Made by a program: the position numbers and the translations under genes. DNA of 64,000 nt from Romboutsia hominis (GTDB lineage Bacteria > Bacillota > Clostridia > Peptostreptococcales > Peptostreptococcaceae): contig NZ_LN650648.1 of NCBI RefSeq assembly GCF_900002575.1, positions 1,364,001-1,428,000 of the forward strand, in the 5' to 3' direction. Numbering within the stretch: the first letter of the stretch is position 1; each line of letters opens with the position of its first letter. Below, one piece after another: positions 43,165-53,331 of this stretch. The notes beneath the pieces are model-generated. The model was not told the origin of the DNA. It did not search any database and saw nothing but the letters and a program-made list of their open reading frames with translations.

Positions 43165-44334
43165 ATGATTTCTAATTTTTTAGTTAAATCTTTCATTAAA
43201 AATAGTGAGGATATTAATAATGAAAGTGTTAGGAATAGATATGGTTACTTAGCTGGGATTGTTGGTATAGTTTTAAATTTACTACTGTTTATAATGAAAT
43301 TTTCAGTAGGATTTATAACATCTAGTATCGCAATAACAGCTGATGCTTTTAACAATTTCTCTGATATGGCATCTTCTATTATAACTATAGTAGGATTTAA
43401 GTTAGCTAGTATGCCTCCAGATAAAGAGCATCCCTTTGGGCATGGACGAATAGAGTATATATCAGCCTTAATAGTTGCATTTATGGTTATGTTTGTTGGT
43501 GTAAGCTTTACGAAAACTTCTATACAAAGAATACTAAACCCAGAAGTTGTAGTATTTGAATTTGTACCATTTATATTATTAATTATATCAATTGCAATAA
43601 AACTTTGGCTAAGTAGATTTAATAAGCATATTGGGCAAAAAATTGACTCATCTGCACTTAAAGCATCTGCAGCAGATGCACTTGGTGATGTATTTACTTC
43701 AAGTTGTGTTGTATTATCTTATCTAGCATCAAAGTATATATCTTTTCCGATAGATGGTTATATAGGTGTTTTAGTTTCTCTAGCTATAATCTATGCAGGA
43801 TTTACGTTAGTCAAGGAAACTATAAGTCCTTTACTTGGAGAAGCTCCAGATCCACATTTAGTTAAAGCTATAAATGAAAAATTATTATCTTACGACTATA
43901 TATCAGGAGTACACGACTTAATAATTCATAACTATGGTGTTGGAAGACGTATAGCATCTGTACATGTTGAAATTCCTGCTACTATAGATATTATGACCAT
44001 ACATAATATTATAGATAATGCCGAATATGATATATCTAAGGAACTTAATATCCATTTAGTTATTCACATGGATCCTATATGTATGAAAGATAGTGAAATA
44101 GTTAAAACAAGAAATGAGCTTAATGAGATATTAAAAAAACATAAAGATATTAAATCTATGCATGATTTTAGAATTATTGGTAATGATGATGTAAAAACTT
44201 TAGTATTTGATGTGGTAACTTCCCATGATAAAGATACATCTGATGACGAAATAATAAAATATATAAAAGATGAAGTTAAAAAAATACATCCTCATTATAA
44301 ATGTAAAATAATAATAGATAAGGACTATCATTAA
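43165..44334 (+). CDS. Cation diffusion facilitator (CDF) transporter
   Basis: 390 aa. Six TMs. Metal-site motifs: ITADAFNNFSDMASS in TM2 (D-x3-D type), HPFGHGRIEY in the loop, and SSALKASAADALGDVFTSS in TM5. A cytosolic C-terminal domain (SGVHDLIIHNYGVGR, ASVHVEIPAT) is extended by a further ~80 residues. Such DxxxD proteins export Mn2+, Fe2+ or Zn2+. ATG at 43165 has GAAGGAG; an upstream ATG at 43051 has none. Monocistronic with a terminator. Confidence 0.88.
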   Translation: MISNFLVKSFIKNSEDINNESVRNRYGYLAGIVGIVLNLLLFIMKFSVGFITSSIAITADAFNNFSDMASSIITIVGFKLASMPPDKEHPFGHGRIEYISALIVAFMVMFVGVSFTKTSIQRILNPEVVVFEFVPFILLIISIAIKLWLSRFNKHIGQKIDSSALKASAADALGDVFTSSCVVLSYLASKYISFPIDGYIGVLVSLAIIYAGFTLVKETISPLLGEAPDPHLVKAINEKLLSYDYISGVHDLIIHNYGVGRRIASVHVEIPATIDIMTIHNIIDNAEYDISKELNIHLVIHMDPICMKDSEIVKTRNELNEILKKHKDIKSMHDFRIIGNDDVKTLVFDVVTSHDKDTSDDEIIKYIKDEVKKIHPHYKCKIIIDKDYH

Positions 44335-44336
44335 AG

Positions 44337-44380
44337 TAAAGGGTGCCTAAATTCAAATAAATTTAGGCACCTTTTATTTT
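44337..44380 (+). terminator. Terminator after the CDF gene
   Basis: GGTGCCTAAATT and AATTTAGGCACC pair with a 6-base loop, followed by TTTTATTTT. Confidence 0.88.
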
Positions 44381-44440
44381 GCAAAAGTTTATAATAATAC
44401 AAATATGTATTAAATATAGTAATTTAATTTTGTTATATTA

Positions 44441-44554
44441 TTAAAGTATTATCTCATATATAAGTTTAACGCCTACTAAAAATGCCATAATCAAAATATA
44501 AGTGCTTCTATCTACAATTATCTCCTTATTTTGTTTTTTATGAGAATATTTTTT
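44441..44554 (-). pseudogene. Possible remnant of a membrane protein C-terminus
   Basis: A 37-codon open stretch on the minus strand, with no start codon or complete domain, reads NKEIIVDRSTYILIMAFLVG then VKLIYEIIL and stop. It looks like the final TM of a transporter (TauE/SafE-like proteins end similarly), divergent from the Crp/Fnr gene that begins at 44767. Probably a decayed gene; low certainty. Confidence 0.3.
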
Positions 44555-44766
44555 TCATATATGATAACTTAAAATATAATTTTAATAATTGAATTTTGTT
44601 TTTTACAGGAATTATCAAACTAATATTAATCTATCTTAATATTTACTTTATGCACTAAAAACTATTTTTTATCTGTATTAAGATTAAGTATAATTAACTT
44701 ATAGTAGTATATTATATATAAATTTGATATATTTTTAATATGAGTAAATTTACTTGGAGGTATTTA

Positions 44767-45441
44767 ATGAATCATTGGAATGAATTAATATATATATATC
44801 CATTTTTAAATACATTAGATGAAGAAACTAAATCAATTATAAAAAATTCTTTAATAATTAGAGAATTTGATAGTGATTATACATTAATATATGAAAGCTC
44901 TTCTTGCTTAGGTTTCTCTCTTATAATAAGCGGATCTATAAGAGTGTATAAATTATCGGATAAAGGTAGAGAGGTGACACTTTATAAATTAGAGAAGGGT
45001 GATACTTGTTATCTTTCTATGTCTTGTATGCTAACTAATAAACATTTTCCAGCATTTGCAGAAGTTATAGAACCAACAGTTATTGCTTTTATACCAAGTT
45101 CTATATTTAATAAGTATATTTATAATACATTAGAATTTCAAAAGTATATATTTGAAAATCTTTATACTAAATTTAACAATGTATTAAAAGTATTAGAGGA
45201 ATTAGCTTTTGAAAGTGTAGATATTAGAATAGCAAAATATTTATTATTAATTTCTCAAAAAGCTAATAGCAGCAAGTACTTATATTTAACTCAGGAAAAA
45301 ATAGCACAGGAGCTTGGAACTAGTAGGGAGGTTGTAAGTCGTATACTTACTGATTTTAAGAATAAAGGTATACTTATTTCAAGTAGAGGTAAAATTAGTA
45401 TATTAGATTTTGACAAATTAAATAACATAGCAAAGTTATAG
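44767..45441 (+). CDS. Crp/Fnr-family transcription regulator
   Basis: 224 aa. N-terminal cyclic-nucleotide-binding-like beta barrel (GFSLIISGSIRVYKLSDKGR, LYKLEKGDTCYLSMSCML), then a winged HTH (LTQEKIAQELGTSREVVSRI). One CxxxxxC-like pair in the barrel (SSSCLG, SCML) is not an obvious Fe-S ligand set. ATG at 44767 has CTTGGAGG; a start 27 bases upstream lacks one. Ligand unknown. The closest other gene is the possible membrane-protein remnant on the opposite strand. Confidence 0.85.
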   Translation: MNHWNELIYIYPFLNTLDEETKSIIKNSLIIREFDSDYTLIYESSSCLGFSLIISGSIRVYKLSDKGREVTLYKLEKGDTCYLSMSCMLTNKHFPAFAEVIEPTVIAFIPSSIFNKYIYNTLEFQKYIFENLYTKFNNVLKVLEELAFESVDIRIAKYLLLISQKANSSKYLYLTQEKIAQELGTSREVVSRILTDFKNKGILISSRGKISILDFDKLNNIAKL

Positions 45442-45461
45442 CTTTGCTATGTTTATTTTTT
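45422..45461 (+). terminator. Terminator overlapping the end of the crp-like gene
   Basis: AACATAGCAAAG and CTTTGCTATGTT form a perfect 12-bp stem with a 6-base loop containing the TAG stop, then T-rich sequence. Confidence 0.85.
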
Positions 45462-45482
45462 CGTGTATAACTATAATATTAT

Positions 45483-47171
45483 TTACCACTTTCCACTTAA
45501 TAAAAAGTTCTTAGCTTTTTCATCTGCTTTAATTACAATATTTTTATCATAGCCCATAAATTCAAGAAGTCTTATAGCATTTCTGGTTTCTGATCTTCCC
45601 TTATGCAATTTATAGTCAAATTTTATATCTTTATTTGTTATAGTTTCTTCAAAGTGATAATTTTCAAATTTATCTTCAAGTATATGAGTAAGTTCTATAT
45701 CGTGAGTTGCCGCAAAGCACAAAGTGTTACTTTTATAAAGAGCTGATAGTACTTCACAAGAAGAAGCTATACGCTCTATGGTATTAGTTCCTCTTAATAT
45801 TTCATCTACAAAGCATAAGCATGGTATATCTTTCTTAGAGTTGTCTATTATCCTCTTTAGAGATTTTATTTCTACTATATAATAACTTTCATTGCTAAAT
45901 ATATCGTCCTTTAAAGCCATTGATGTATATATGTTAAAATATGATGAGTTGTACTCCCTTGAAGTAGTTGTATATATAGTTTGAGCAAGTATTGCATTTA
46001 TTGCTATAGTCTTTATAAAAGTTGATTTTCCTGACGCGTTTGAACCTGTGATTAACACATTTTTATCAAAGTTAGCAGAGTTAGATACAGTTTTTTTTAT
46101 AAGTGGATGATATATATCAACAAAATTTATATGGTTATTGTATTTACTTGTGCTAATTTCAAGATTTGGTTTAGAATAATAATCTAGACTATCTCTAAAT
46201 GACGCAATTGCTATAAGAGCATCTATAGTCCCTACATAATCATATATAGCTTTAAAGTCATCTGCATTTTTTATAACAGTACTTTTGACTTTTTCATATC
46301 TCTTAAGCTCTTTTAAAAATATTAAGTTCATATATTCACTAAATATTTTCATATCATCCATCATTGCATTACTATCTGCGCCTAGCGATTTTTTTCTAAT
46401 ATGTTTAATATTATCTAAGTTTCTTGATATATCTTTTAAGTTATCATTTATTTCATTTATATTTAAATTTGTTATTTTTTTAGTTGCATTTATTAAAGAT
46501 ATCATATATGTAAAACCGTCTACATTATAATTGTATCTTTCATTTCTTTGACTTATAAATACATTGTATGTAGCAGATGCTATTAAAAGTAGTATAAAAT
46601 ACCTATTAAAAAATATTAGTGTTAAGCTTATTATTGGTATGTATGATAATATAGTATACCTTAGTAACCTACTTTTGCTATTATCACTTTTATTAAATAA
46701 ACAATTTGTAGTATATAAATCATTGCTTATTCCTAATTTTGCTAATATATATTGTACTTCAAATCTTTTATCTGGATTTTTCATAAAATATTCTATTAAG
46801 TTGTCTCTTTTTATAAGTTCTTCTTTTTCGTATAAAGGTATTCTTAGAATATTATATAAAACTTCTCTTCCTGATGTACTTTGAGTATTATTTATTTTTT
46901 TGTATATGTCATCCATGCTTAAATCATTCCATGTTATATCATCTATAAATTCTTTTTCATTAATATTTTTAAAGTAACTAGAGACACTATCCATTTTATA
47001 GTTAATATCTTCTATATCTAATTCTTTACCATATTTTTTTAATATATCTTTTTTTATTGTCTTATCTTTCTTTATCTTAAAGTATAGTTCTATAGAGAAA
47101 AGGATTAATAATAGAGCTATAAAACCAAATATAAATTCTAGGATATTGATGTTTAAATTAATATTTTCCAT
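45483..47171 (-). CDS. Membrane-anchored MutS-like (MSH family) ATPase
   Basis: 562 aa. Two hydrophobic regions: one at 9-29 (FIFGF-type, IALLLILFSIELYF) and a pair at about 168-205. The C-terminal ~200 residues are a MutS ATPase: Walker A ITGSNASGKSTFIK, Walker B CLCFVDEILRGTN, and CFAATHDIEL. MutS I/II mismatch-binding domains are absent, as is the Smr domain of MutS2. The core and lever-like helices lie between. Membrane-bound MutS-like proteins are known in Firmicutes, with no agreed role. ATG follows AGGAGG. It lies 93 bases downstream of an XRE-TPR regulator on the same strand. Confidence 0.8.
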   Translation of the reverse strand: MENINLNINILEFIFGFIALLLILFSIELYFKIKKDKTIKKDILKKYGKELDIEDINYKMDSVSSYFKNINEKEFIDDITWNDLSMDDIYKKINNTQSTSGREVLYNILRIPLYEKEELIKRDNLIEYFMKNPDKRFEVQYILAKLGISNDLYTTNCLFNKSDNSKSRLLRYTILSYIPIISLTLIFFNRYFILLLIASATYNVFISQRNERYNYNVDGFTYMISLINATKKITNLNINEINDNLKDISRNLDNIKHIRKKSLGADSNAMMDDMKIFSEYMNLIFLKELKRYEKVKSTVIKNADDFKAIYDYVGTIDALIAIASFRDSLDYYSKPNLEISTSKYNNHINFVDIYHPLIKKTVSNSANFDKNVLITGSNASGKSTFIKTIAINAILAQTIYTTTSREYNSSYFNIYTSMALKDDIFSNESYYIVEIKSLKRIIDNSKKDIPCLCFVDEILRGTNTIERIASSCEVLSALYKSNTLCFAATHDIELTHILEDKFENYHFEETITNKDIKFDYKLHKGRSETRNAIRLLEFMGYDKNIVIKADEKAKNFLLSGKW

Positions 47172-47264
47172 TTATTCCTCCTATGTACCATTATGACTTA
47201 TTAGTTATAATTTACTTTCTTTTCAAAGGCATTTAATATTAACTTGTATATAATAAATATTATA

Positions 47265-48392
47265 TTATTTATTATCTTTATTAACTAATTTTCTTAAATT
47301 TACTATTCTAGATATTATATCTTCAAACTCTTTATTTCCTTTTAAATTGATAAATGTTGTATTTAGTGAATCTATTAGTATTTGTAGTACATCTACATTT
47401 ACTGACTCCTCTTTCTTTATATCATCAAGATTGTCAAAGTATGCTATTTTATTAAGTTGCCTAGGTATATCTGTACCCAAATATTCTAAACTATCTACCA
47501 ATCTATTTAAGTACATTAATGAAGCTTTTATATCTCCTTTTTTTAAATTAATATGTGCTAAGTTTGAATTTAAAAATGAACCCATTTGATTTCCATCATA
47601 TACTAACTTGTCAATATCGATAGCTAATTGATAATACATACTAGCTTTAGAGTAATCTATACTATTCTCGTCCATATCATCTTTGTAACTATAGTAAGAA
47701 ATGGCTAGTCCCATGCAAGACGTTATAGCTTCTCCAATTGAAGTATTTAAATTTTGTTGCATAAGTTTTCTTGCTTCATTTATTTTATCCTGTTGCATAT
47801 ATATAAGAGGTAGCATTACATCTGGATTGCAATTTGGTTTGTATATTTTTTTTAAAACTTCTTCAGCCTTATCATTTTTATCTACTATCATATAGTTACT
47901 GCTTAATTGCATAAGAGAATATTCTTTTAACTCTATATCATTTGTATTATCTACTATATCTTCTAAAATTTCTATTATTCTATTTGTTATATCTTCTTTA
48001 TTTAAATCTGTTTCTTTTATCATAGCAAGAGAATAAATATGAGTTAGTTTAAATTTAAGTTTGTAATTAGATGGATAATTTTTCATATAACTTTCACATA
48101 GTTTAATAGACTCTTCTATTGAATTTATAGATATTAATTCTTCACACTCTTTAATTATTTTTGCGATATCATTTTCATCAAGTTCTTTTCTATAATTTAA
48201 CAAATCATCAATATTTACTTCAAAGTAATTTGCTAGTACAGGAAGATATGTTATATCCGGAAAACTTACACCCTTTTCCCACTTAGATACTGCTGGTATT
48301 GATACTCCATTAATACTTGCTAATTGTTCTTGAGTAATATTTTTCTTTCTTCTTAATAACTTAATATTTTCCCCTATTTTTATTTTCTCCAT
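47265..48392 (-). CDS. XRE-family HTH regulator with TPR-like C-terminal region
   Basis: 375 aa. Lambda-repressor HTH at residues 7-62 (NIKLLRRKKNITQEQLASIN, SIPAVSKWEKGVSFPD) and ~300 residues of helical repeats with TPR spacing (e.g. SKASMYYQLAIDIDKLVYDG). HTH-TPR proteins often answer peptides or quorum signals (Rgg/PlcR-type), but many clostridial ones have unknown ligands. ATG follows AAAGGAG. A promoter and a dyad lie upstream. It may regulate the MutS-like gene that follows. Confidence 0.83.
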   Translation of the reverse strand: MEKIKIGENIKLLRRKKNITQEQLASINGVSIPAVSKWEKGVSFPDITYLPVLANYFEVNIDDLLNYRKELDENDIAKIIKECEELISINSIEESIKLCESYMKNYPSNYKLKFKLTHIYSLAMIKETDLNKEDITNRIIEILEDIVDNTNDIELKEYSLMQLSSNYMIVDKNDKAEEVLKKIYKPNCNPDVMLPLIYMQQDKINEARKLMQQNLNTSIGEAITSCMGLAISYYSYKDDMDENSIDYSKASMYYQLAIDIDKLVYDGNQMGSFLNSNLAHINLKKGDIKASLMYLNRLVDSLEYLGTDIPRQLNKIAYFDNLDDIKKEESVNVDVLQILIDSLNTTFINLKGNKEFEDIISRIVNLRKLVNKDNK

Positions 48393-48422
48393 TAATTTAC
48401 TCCTTTTATGTGTTATATTTAT

Positions 48423-48499
48423 AGTATAAATTAAGTTTTGTATGTTAACAATGGACGTATAATTAACTTCTGATTAAATTTTTTAACTATTGGTTAAAA
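48423..48499 (-). promoter_or_regulatory. Promoter and upstream dyad for the XRE-TPR gene
   Basis: Minus strand: -35 TTGTTA (48451-48446), 17-base spacer, -10 TATACT (48428-48423). Further upstream TTTTAAC-N5-GTTAAAA (48481-48499) is a perfect dyad that could bind the regulator or an activator. Confidence 0.55.
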
Positions 48500-48512
48500 C
48501 TATCATTTACAT

Positions 48513-48560
48513 AAAAATAAAAGACTTAATAAGTTATAACTTATTAAGTCTTTTATTTTT
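48513..48560 (-). terminator. Terminator after clpB
   Basis: A perfect 23-bp stem (AATAAAAGACTTAATAAGTT with its complement) and 2-base loop, with a T tract in the arm. Confidence 0.88.
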
Positions 48561-48580
48561 GCGGTTTCAATTTTATTTAA

Positions 48581-51178
48581 CTAGTTTTTAGTAGATACCT
48601 CTATATTTTCTCCATCGGCATCTATAACTACAGTACATCCGCTATAAACTTCTCCAGAGATTATTTTTCTAGCTATTTTTGTTTCTAATGTATTTGATAT
48701 ATATCTCTTAAGTGGTCTAGCACCATATACTGGATCGTACCCTTCTTTTGCCATAACTTCTTTAGCACCATCAGTTATTTTTATATCTATATTTTTTTCA
48801 CTAAGTCTTTTTCTTAATGCATCTACAAATATATCTATTATTTTTTTGATTCCTTCTAAACTAAGTGGCTTAAACATTATTATATCATCAACTCTATTTA
48901 AGAATTCTGGCTTAAATCTATGTTTCATTTCATTCATAACCATATCTTTTGTAAATTCATCTATGTTTTCACCAGCTTCTAATAGATGATGACTACCTAT
49001 GTTTGATGTCATTATTATAAGTGTATTTTTAAAGTCTACTGTTTTACCTTTATTATCAGTAAGTCTACCATCATCTAATATCTGAAGGAATATATTAAAT
49101 ACATCTTCATGTGCTTTTTCTATTTCATCAAATAGTATTACAGAGTATGGGTGTCTTCTAACAGCTTCTGTTAATTGACCTCCTTCTTCATATCCTACAT
49201 AACCTGGAGGAGGTCCTATAAGTCTAGATACTGCATGTTTTTCCATGTACTCACTCATATCTATTCTTATAATGTTGTCTTCACTATCAAATAAGTTGTT
49301 AGCTAAAGTTTTAGCAAGCTCTGTTTTACCAACTCCTGTTGGCCCTAAGAATATGAATGAACCTATTGGTTTTTTCTCATCTTTAAGTCCTGCACGAGCT
49401 CTTATTACTGCATTAGATACTGCTGTTACTGCTTCATCTTGTCCTATAACTCTTTTGTGAAGATCATCTTCTAACTTAAGAAGCTTTTCTCTTTCACCTT
49501 CTACTAATTTAGTTACAGGTATGCCAGTCCATTTAGCTACTATTTGAGATATTTCATTTTCTGTTACTTCTTCTTTTAATAATGCATTTTCATAACTTGA
49601 TGCCATTTTTTCTTCATGATTTTGTATTTGTTCTTCTAACTTTGGTATTATACCATATTTTAATTCTGCTGCTTTGTTAAAGTCATATTCTCTTTCATAT
49701 CTTTCAACATCGCCTTTAGCCTTATCTAATTCCTCTTTTAAATTTCTTATATCAAGTATTTGTTTTTTCTCATTTTCATATTTAGCAGTCATTTCATCAT
49801 TCTTAGATTTTAACTCTGCTAACTCTTTTCCTAGATTTTCTAATCTATTTTTACTTTTTTCATCATTTTCCTTAAGAAGTGCTTCTTTTTCAGTTTCAAG
49901 CGTAAATATTCTTCTTCTTACAGTGTCTAGTTCTGTTGGTAAAGAATCTATCTCACTTCTAATCATAGCACCAGCTTCATCTATTAAGTCTATTGCTTTA
50001 TCAGGAAGGTATCTATCTTGTATATATCTATCTGATAATTTAGCAGCAGCTACTATTGCGTTATCATGTATTCTTATACCATGATGTATTTCAAATCTTT
50101 CTTTAAGCCCACGAAGTATAGATATAGTATCTGATACACTTGGTTCCTCTGCTATAACTGGTTGGAAACGTCTTTCAAGTGCTTTATCTTTTTCTATATA
50201 TTGTCTATATTCATCAAATGTAGTAGCACCTATACAATTAAGTTCTCCACGAGCTAACATTGGTTTTATTAGGTTACCAGCATCCATTGCTCCATCAGTT
50301 TTACCAGCACCTACTATTGTGTGTATCTCATCTATAAATAGTATTATTTTTCCTTCTGAAGATTGAACTTCTTTAAGTACTGCTTTTAATCTTTCTTCAA
50401 ATTCCCCTCTATATTTTGCACCTGCTATTAATGAACCCATATCTAGTGCATAAATAACTTTATCCTTAAGTCCTTCTGGTACATCTCCACGAACTATTCT
50501 TTCTGCTAATCCTTCAACTATTGCAGTTTTACCAACACCAGGTTCACCTATAAGTACTGGATTATTTTTAGTTCTTCTTGATAATATTCTTATAACTCTT
50601 CTTATTTCTTCGTCACGACCTATAACTGGATCTAATTTATTTTTCTTAGCTAAATCTACTAAATTAGTTCCATATCTAGTTAGTGCTTCATAAGTGCCTT
50701 CAGGATCTTGAGTTTCTACTCTTTGACTTCCACGAACTTGTGATAGTACTTCTAAGAAATTACTTTTATTTATATTGTATTGTCTTAATACTTTTCCTAC
50801 TGGTGTATTACCTTCCATATCTATCATAGCAAGCATTACATGTTCTACACTTATATAAGAATCTTTAAATTCTTTAGATATTTCTTCTGCTTTTATTAAA
50901 ATTTCATTTATTCTTCTTGTAGCTGTAACACCTTGTGAACTTATACCTTCTCCATGAATTTGAGGTAATTTGCTCAGTTCCATATCTATACTATTTTTTA
51001 CTGAATCTACTGATACACCCATTTTTTCTAATATATTAGGTATAAGTCCATCTTCTTGATTGACTAATGCACTTAATAAGTGTATAACATCTATTTGTTG
51101 ATTATGGTTTTTAACACCTATATTATAAGCTTCATTTAAAGCTTTTTGTACCCTTACAGTCATTCTTTCTATATCCAT
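48581..51178 (-). CDS. clpB: Chaperone ClpB (Hsp100 disaggregase)
   Basis: 865 aa, full length. N-domain (residues 1-150), first AAA+ module with Walker [13 protein letters not shown] and Walker [14 protein letters not shown], coiled-coil M domain (about 410-530) that separates ClpB from ClpC/ClpA, second AAA+ with [12 protein letters not shown] and [11 protein letters not shown], and a C-terminal D2 small domain. No IGF/L ClpP-binding loop seen, as expected. A CIRCE element lies in its promoter, indicating HrcA control. ATG follows TGGAGGG. Confidence 0.97.
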   Translation of the reverse strand: MDIERMTVRVQKALNEAYNIGVKNHNQQIDVIHLLSALVNQEDGLIPNILEKMGVSVDSVKNSIDMELSKLPQIHGEGISSQGVTATRRINEILIKAEEISKEFKDSYISVEHVMLAMIDMEGNTPVGKVLRQYNINKSNFLEVLSQVRGSQRVETQDPEGTYEALTRYGTNLVDLAKKNKLDPVIGRDEEIRRVIRILSRRTKNNPVLIGEPGVGKTAIVEGLAERIVRGDVPEGLKDKVIYALDMGSLIAGAKYRGEFEERLKAVLKEVQSSEGKIILFIDEIHTIVGAGKTDGAMDAGNLIKPMLARGELNCIGATTFDEYRQYIEKDKALERRFQPVIAEEPSVSDTISILRGLKERFEIHHGIRIHDNAIVAAAKLSDRYIQDRYLPDKAIDLIDEAGAMIRSEIDSLPTELDTVRRRIFTLETEKEALLKENDEKSKNRLENLGKELAELKSKNDEMTAKYENEKKQILDIRNLKEELDKAKGDVERYEREYDFNKAAELKYGIIPKLEEQIQNHEEKMASSYENALLKEEVTENEISQIVAKWTGIPVTKLVEGEREKLLKLEDDLHKRVIGQDEAVTAVSNAVIRARAGLKDEKKPIGSFIFLGPTGVGKTELAKTLANNLFDSEDNIIRIDMSEYMEKHAVSRLIGPPPGYVGYEEGGQLTEAVRRHPYSVILFDEIEKAHEDVFNIFLQILDDGRLTDNKGKTVDFKNTLIIMTSNIGSHHLLEAGENIDEFTKDMVMNEMKHRFKPEFLNRVDDIIMFKPLSLEGIKKIIDIFVDALRKRLSEKNIDIKITDGAKEVMAKEGYDPVYGARPLKRYISNTLETKIARKIISGEVYSGCTVVIDADGENIEVSTKN

Positions 51179-51254
51179 ATGTATCCCTCCACTATCATAA
51201 TATATATTATTTTCAGTAAAATCTTAATTGTTTATTTTATTTAGAATTTTCTTA

Positions 51255-51325
51255 TTAGCACTCTATTTAGTTGAGTGCTAATAATTTATTAACTACAATA
51301 TACTCCTATAAAAATACTTTGTCAA
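51255..51325 (-). promoter_or_regulatory. clpB promoter with CIRCE (HrcA) operator
   Basis: Perfect CIRCE at 51255-51281: TTAGCACTC-N9-GAGTGCTAA. Upstream on the minus strand: -35 TTGACA (51325-51320), 17-base spacer, -10 TATATT (51302-51297). HrcA bound here would cover the start point. Confidence 0.93.
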
Positions 51326-51360
51326 TAGTTTTTTATCTTATTTGTCAATATAAAATATAT

Positions 51361-51412
51361 AAAAGTAAAAGCACCTATTACAATTCATTGGAATAGGTGC
51401 TTTTACTTTAGC
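51361..51412 (-). terminator. Terminator after the 142-aa gene
   Basis: AAAGTAAAAGCACCTATT and AATAGGTGCTTTTACTTT form a perfect 18-bp stem with a 12-base loop; it overlaps the stop codon. Confidence 0.85.
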
Positions 51413-51836
51413 TTTTCATATTATATTCTTGTAATTTTTTAATGTTTTCTAATTCCTTTATAAAATCATTAGCCTGAATATAATCTATATATAAAAGACA
51501 AGAAACCTCTTTTGTTTTTTCACTTATTCTAGTAGTTATTCTAATATGATCCTCTAATTTCTTTGTGTAAAATTTGTATATTAAATCAAGGTGTACTCTA
51601 TCTCCGTTTAATATTATATCTATACTTTCCTTAGGAATTTCCACATCTACATTTTTTTGAGTACAACCCTTAGATATATTATTATATTTAGTATATTTAT
51701 AAGAATATCCCTTATAATCAAATCTATTGCTTTCCTTTATTCTATTTAATATATACTCTCCCTCTTCCTCTTTTAGAAAGTCTTCTTCTTCAAAGAAATA
51801 ATATTTAGCGAAATAGTCTAATTTATATTTTCCCAT
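51408..51836 (-). CDS. Hypothetical soluble protein (142 aa)
   Basis: No family recognised. Charged, with N-terminal EEEDFLKEEEGEYILNRI, a cluster of aromatics (YKGYSYKYTKYN), and C-terminal helix. Two Cys (GCTQKN; SCLLYI). No signal peptide or TM. ATG follows CAGGAGG. Stands alone between clpB and the BI-1 gene with its own terminator. Confidence 0.6.
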   Translation of the reverse strand: MGKYKLDYFAKYYFFEEEDFLKEEEGEYILNRIKESNRFDYKGYSYKYTKYNNISKGCTQKNVDVEIPKESIDIILNGDRVHLDLIYKFYTKKLEDHIRITTRISEKTKEVSCLLYIDYIQANDFIKELENIKKLQEYNMKS

Positions 51837-51937
51837 AGTTTCCTCCTGAGTTATATAATAATAGTATTCCTATATTTAATAATTATATGAAGATTATTTA
51901 GAATTAAATTATTGCAAATATATAAGGATTTAAGGAT

Positions 51938-51988
51938 AAATAAAAAGACTAGATTATACTAATTAGTATAATCTAGTCTTTTTATTTA
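51938..51988 (-). terminator. Terminator after the BI-1 gene
   Basis: AAAAAGACTAGATTATACTA and TAGTATAATCTAGTCTTTTT pair with a short loop, extending into flanking A/T. Confidence 0.88.
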
Positions 51989-52654
51989 TTAATCTTTGAA
52001 TTCATATATTAAATTTAATAAATCTAGTAAGATATTTACAAAGTCTAGATAAAGATTTAATACATGTATAGATAAATCATTCTTACTTATTATGTTTCCT
52101 GATTCTATGTCATATTTTATTAGACTTATATCATATAATATATATCCTGAGAATATTAATATACCCAGAACACTATATAATATATTTAATGTCTGTGAAC
52201 CTATAAATATATTTATTATACATAGAAGTAAAAGTGATATAAGACCTGCAAATAATATAGATCCTATACCTAGGTAATGCCCAGCTTTCTTTCTATAAGA
52301 TATAAAGGCTAGTATACCAAATAATATACAAGTTCCAAGTAAAGCATTAATTACTATAGATGTTCCTAAACTTTGTAAGTAAAAAGATAATAGTGGATAT
52401 AAAAGTATACCATCTATAAATGTAAATAAGTAAACATAGTTCATAGAAAAACTTCTAGGTATTATACTTTTCTTAGATAATATTGCCATTATAAGTAAAC
52501 CTATTATTAAAAATGGTAATATTAAATTTGCTACTTGAACAACACTTATAGGAATAAAAGCTTGCCCAAATGCAAACCCTATAAACATAAATAGTATAGA
52601 TATTGCTAGATATTTAAAAATATCAGCCATTGGGTTTGTAATTTCTTTATGCAT
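51989..52654 (-). CDS. Bax inhibitor-1 / YccA family membrane protein
   Basis: 221 aa, seven hydrophobic segments from about residue 14 on. Typical BI-1 pattern: cytosolic N-terminus, MFIGFAFGQAFI early, ILYDISLIKYDIESG near the end with conserved Asp residues (pH-sensitive pore in the B. subtilis homologue), and a final helix LDFVNILLDLLNLI. Usually a Ca2+-leak channel. The frame opens at ATG 52669, but GGAG (52666) fits the ATG at 52654. Single gene. Confidence 0.83.
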   Translation of the reverse strand: MHKEITNPMADIFKYLAISILFMFIGFAFGQAFIPISVVQVANLILPFLIIGLLIMAILSKKSIIPRSFSMNYVYLFTFIDGILLYPLLSFYLQSLGTSIVINALLGTCILFGILAFISYRKKAGHYLGIGSILFAGLISLLLLCIINIFIGSQTLNILYSVLGILIFSGYILYDISLIKYDIESGNIISKNDLSIHVLNLYLDFVNILLDLLNLIYEFKD

Positions 52655-52743
52655 TTTTATCATCTCCATATATTATAAAAAACTATATATGTATTATACC
52701 ATATATTGTTAAATTTATATTATATGAAATAATTTGTATCAAA

Positions 52744-53331
52744 TTAGTTGATTATATTACTTATGCTATCAGAAATTTTATTTACTTTATCATTCGCTAC
52801 ATTTGTTAGGTTTTCTTTAGTATTTTCTATTTTAGATTTTATAGAGTTAATATCACTTTGTAATTCTTTTTCTTTATCTAAATAATTACTTAAATTAATA
52901 TCTTTTATAAAATCATCTAAATTTTCAGATAAATTATTTTTGTATTTACCTATCAAAGTTTTTAATTTGTCATCTCCTATGTTAGCAAGTTCATCAATTG
53001 ATGTAAGTTTATTTTCTATGTCTCTTAATTTCATATCATCTAAACTCAATATTTTGTTAGTATAATTAGATATCTTCTTTTGATCTAGATTAGTATTATT
53101 TGACTTATCTATAGAAACCTTATCTTCAATTTCTTCTACAGAGTCTTTATATTTGTTTTTTATTTCAGATAGCATATTATCTATCTCTTTTATTGATTCG
53201 TCTGATTTTTCTTCAACATTAGATACTGCCTTTTCTTGATCTTTTTGTATATCATTTTTATCGCAAGCCACAATACCTAATGACATTAATGATATTATAA
53301 TTAATGATATTATTTTTTTATTGCACTTCAT
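52744..53331 (-). CDS. Lipoprotein with coiled-coil body (195 aa)
   Basis: Signal peptide with lipobox: KKIISLIIISLMSLGIVACD (Cys23), so it should be anchored outside the membrane. The mature part is Lys/Glu/Asp/Asn-rich, helical, with heptad-like repeats (DDMKLRDIENKLTSIDELAN), no Trp or further Cys. No family recognised. ATG follows AGAGGAG. Stands alone. Confidence 0.7.
   Translation of the reverse strand: MKCNKKIISLIIISLMSLGIVACDKNDIQKDQEKAVSNVEEKSDESIKEIDNMLSEIKNKYKDSVEEIEDKVSIDKSNNTNLDQKKISNYTNKILSLDDMKLRDIENKLTSIDELANIGDDKLKTLIGKYKNNLSENLDDFIKDINLSNYLDKEKELQSDINSIKSKIENTKENLTNVANDKVNKISDSISNIIN

Noticed and set aside
49674-50084. Ser/Leu/Phe-rich frame antisense to clpB
   Set aside because: Shadow of the coiled-coil M domain of ClpB.
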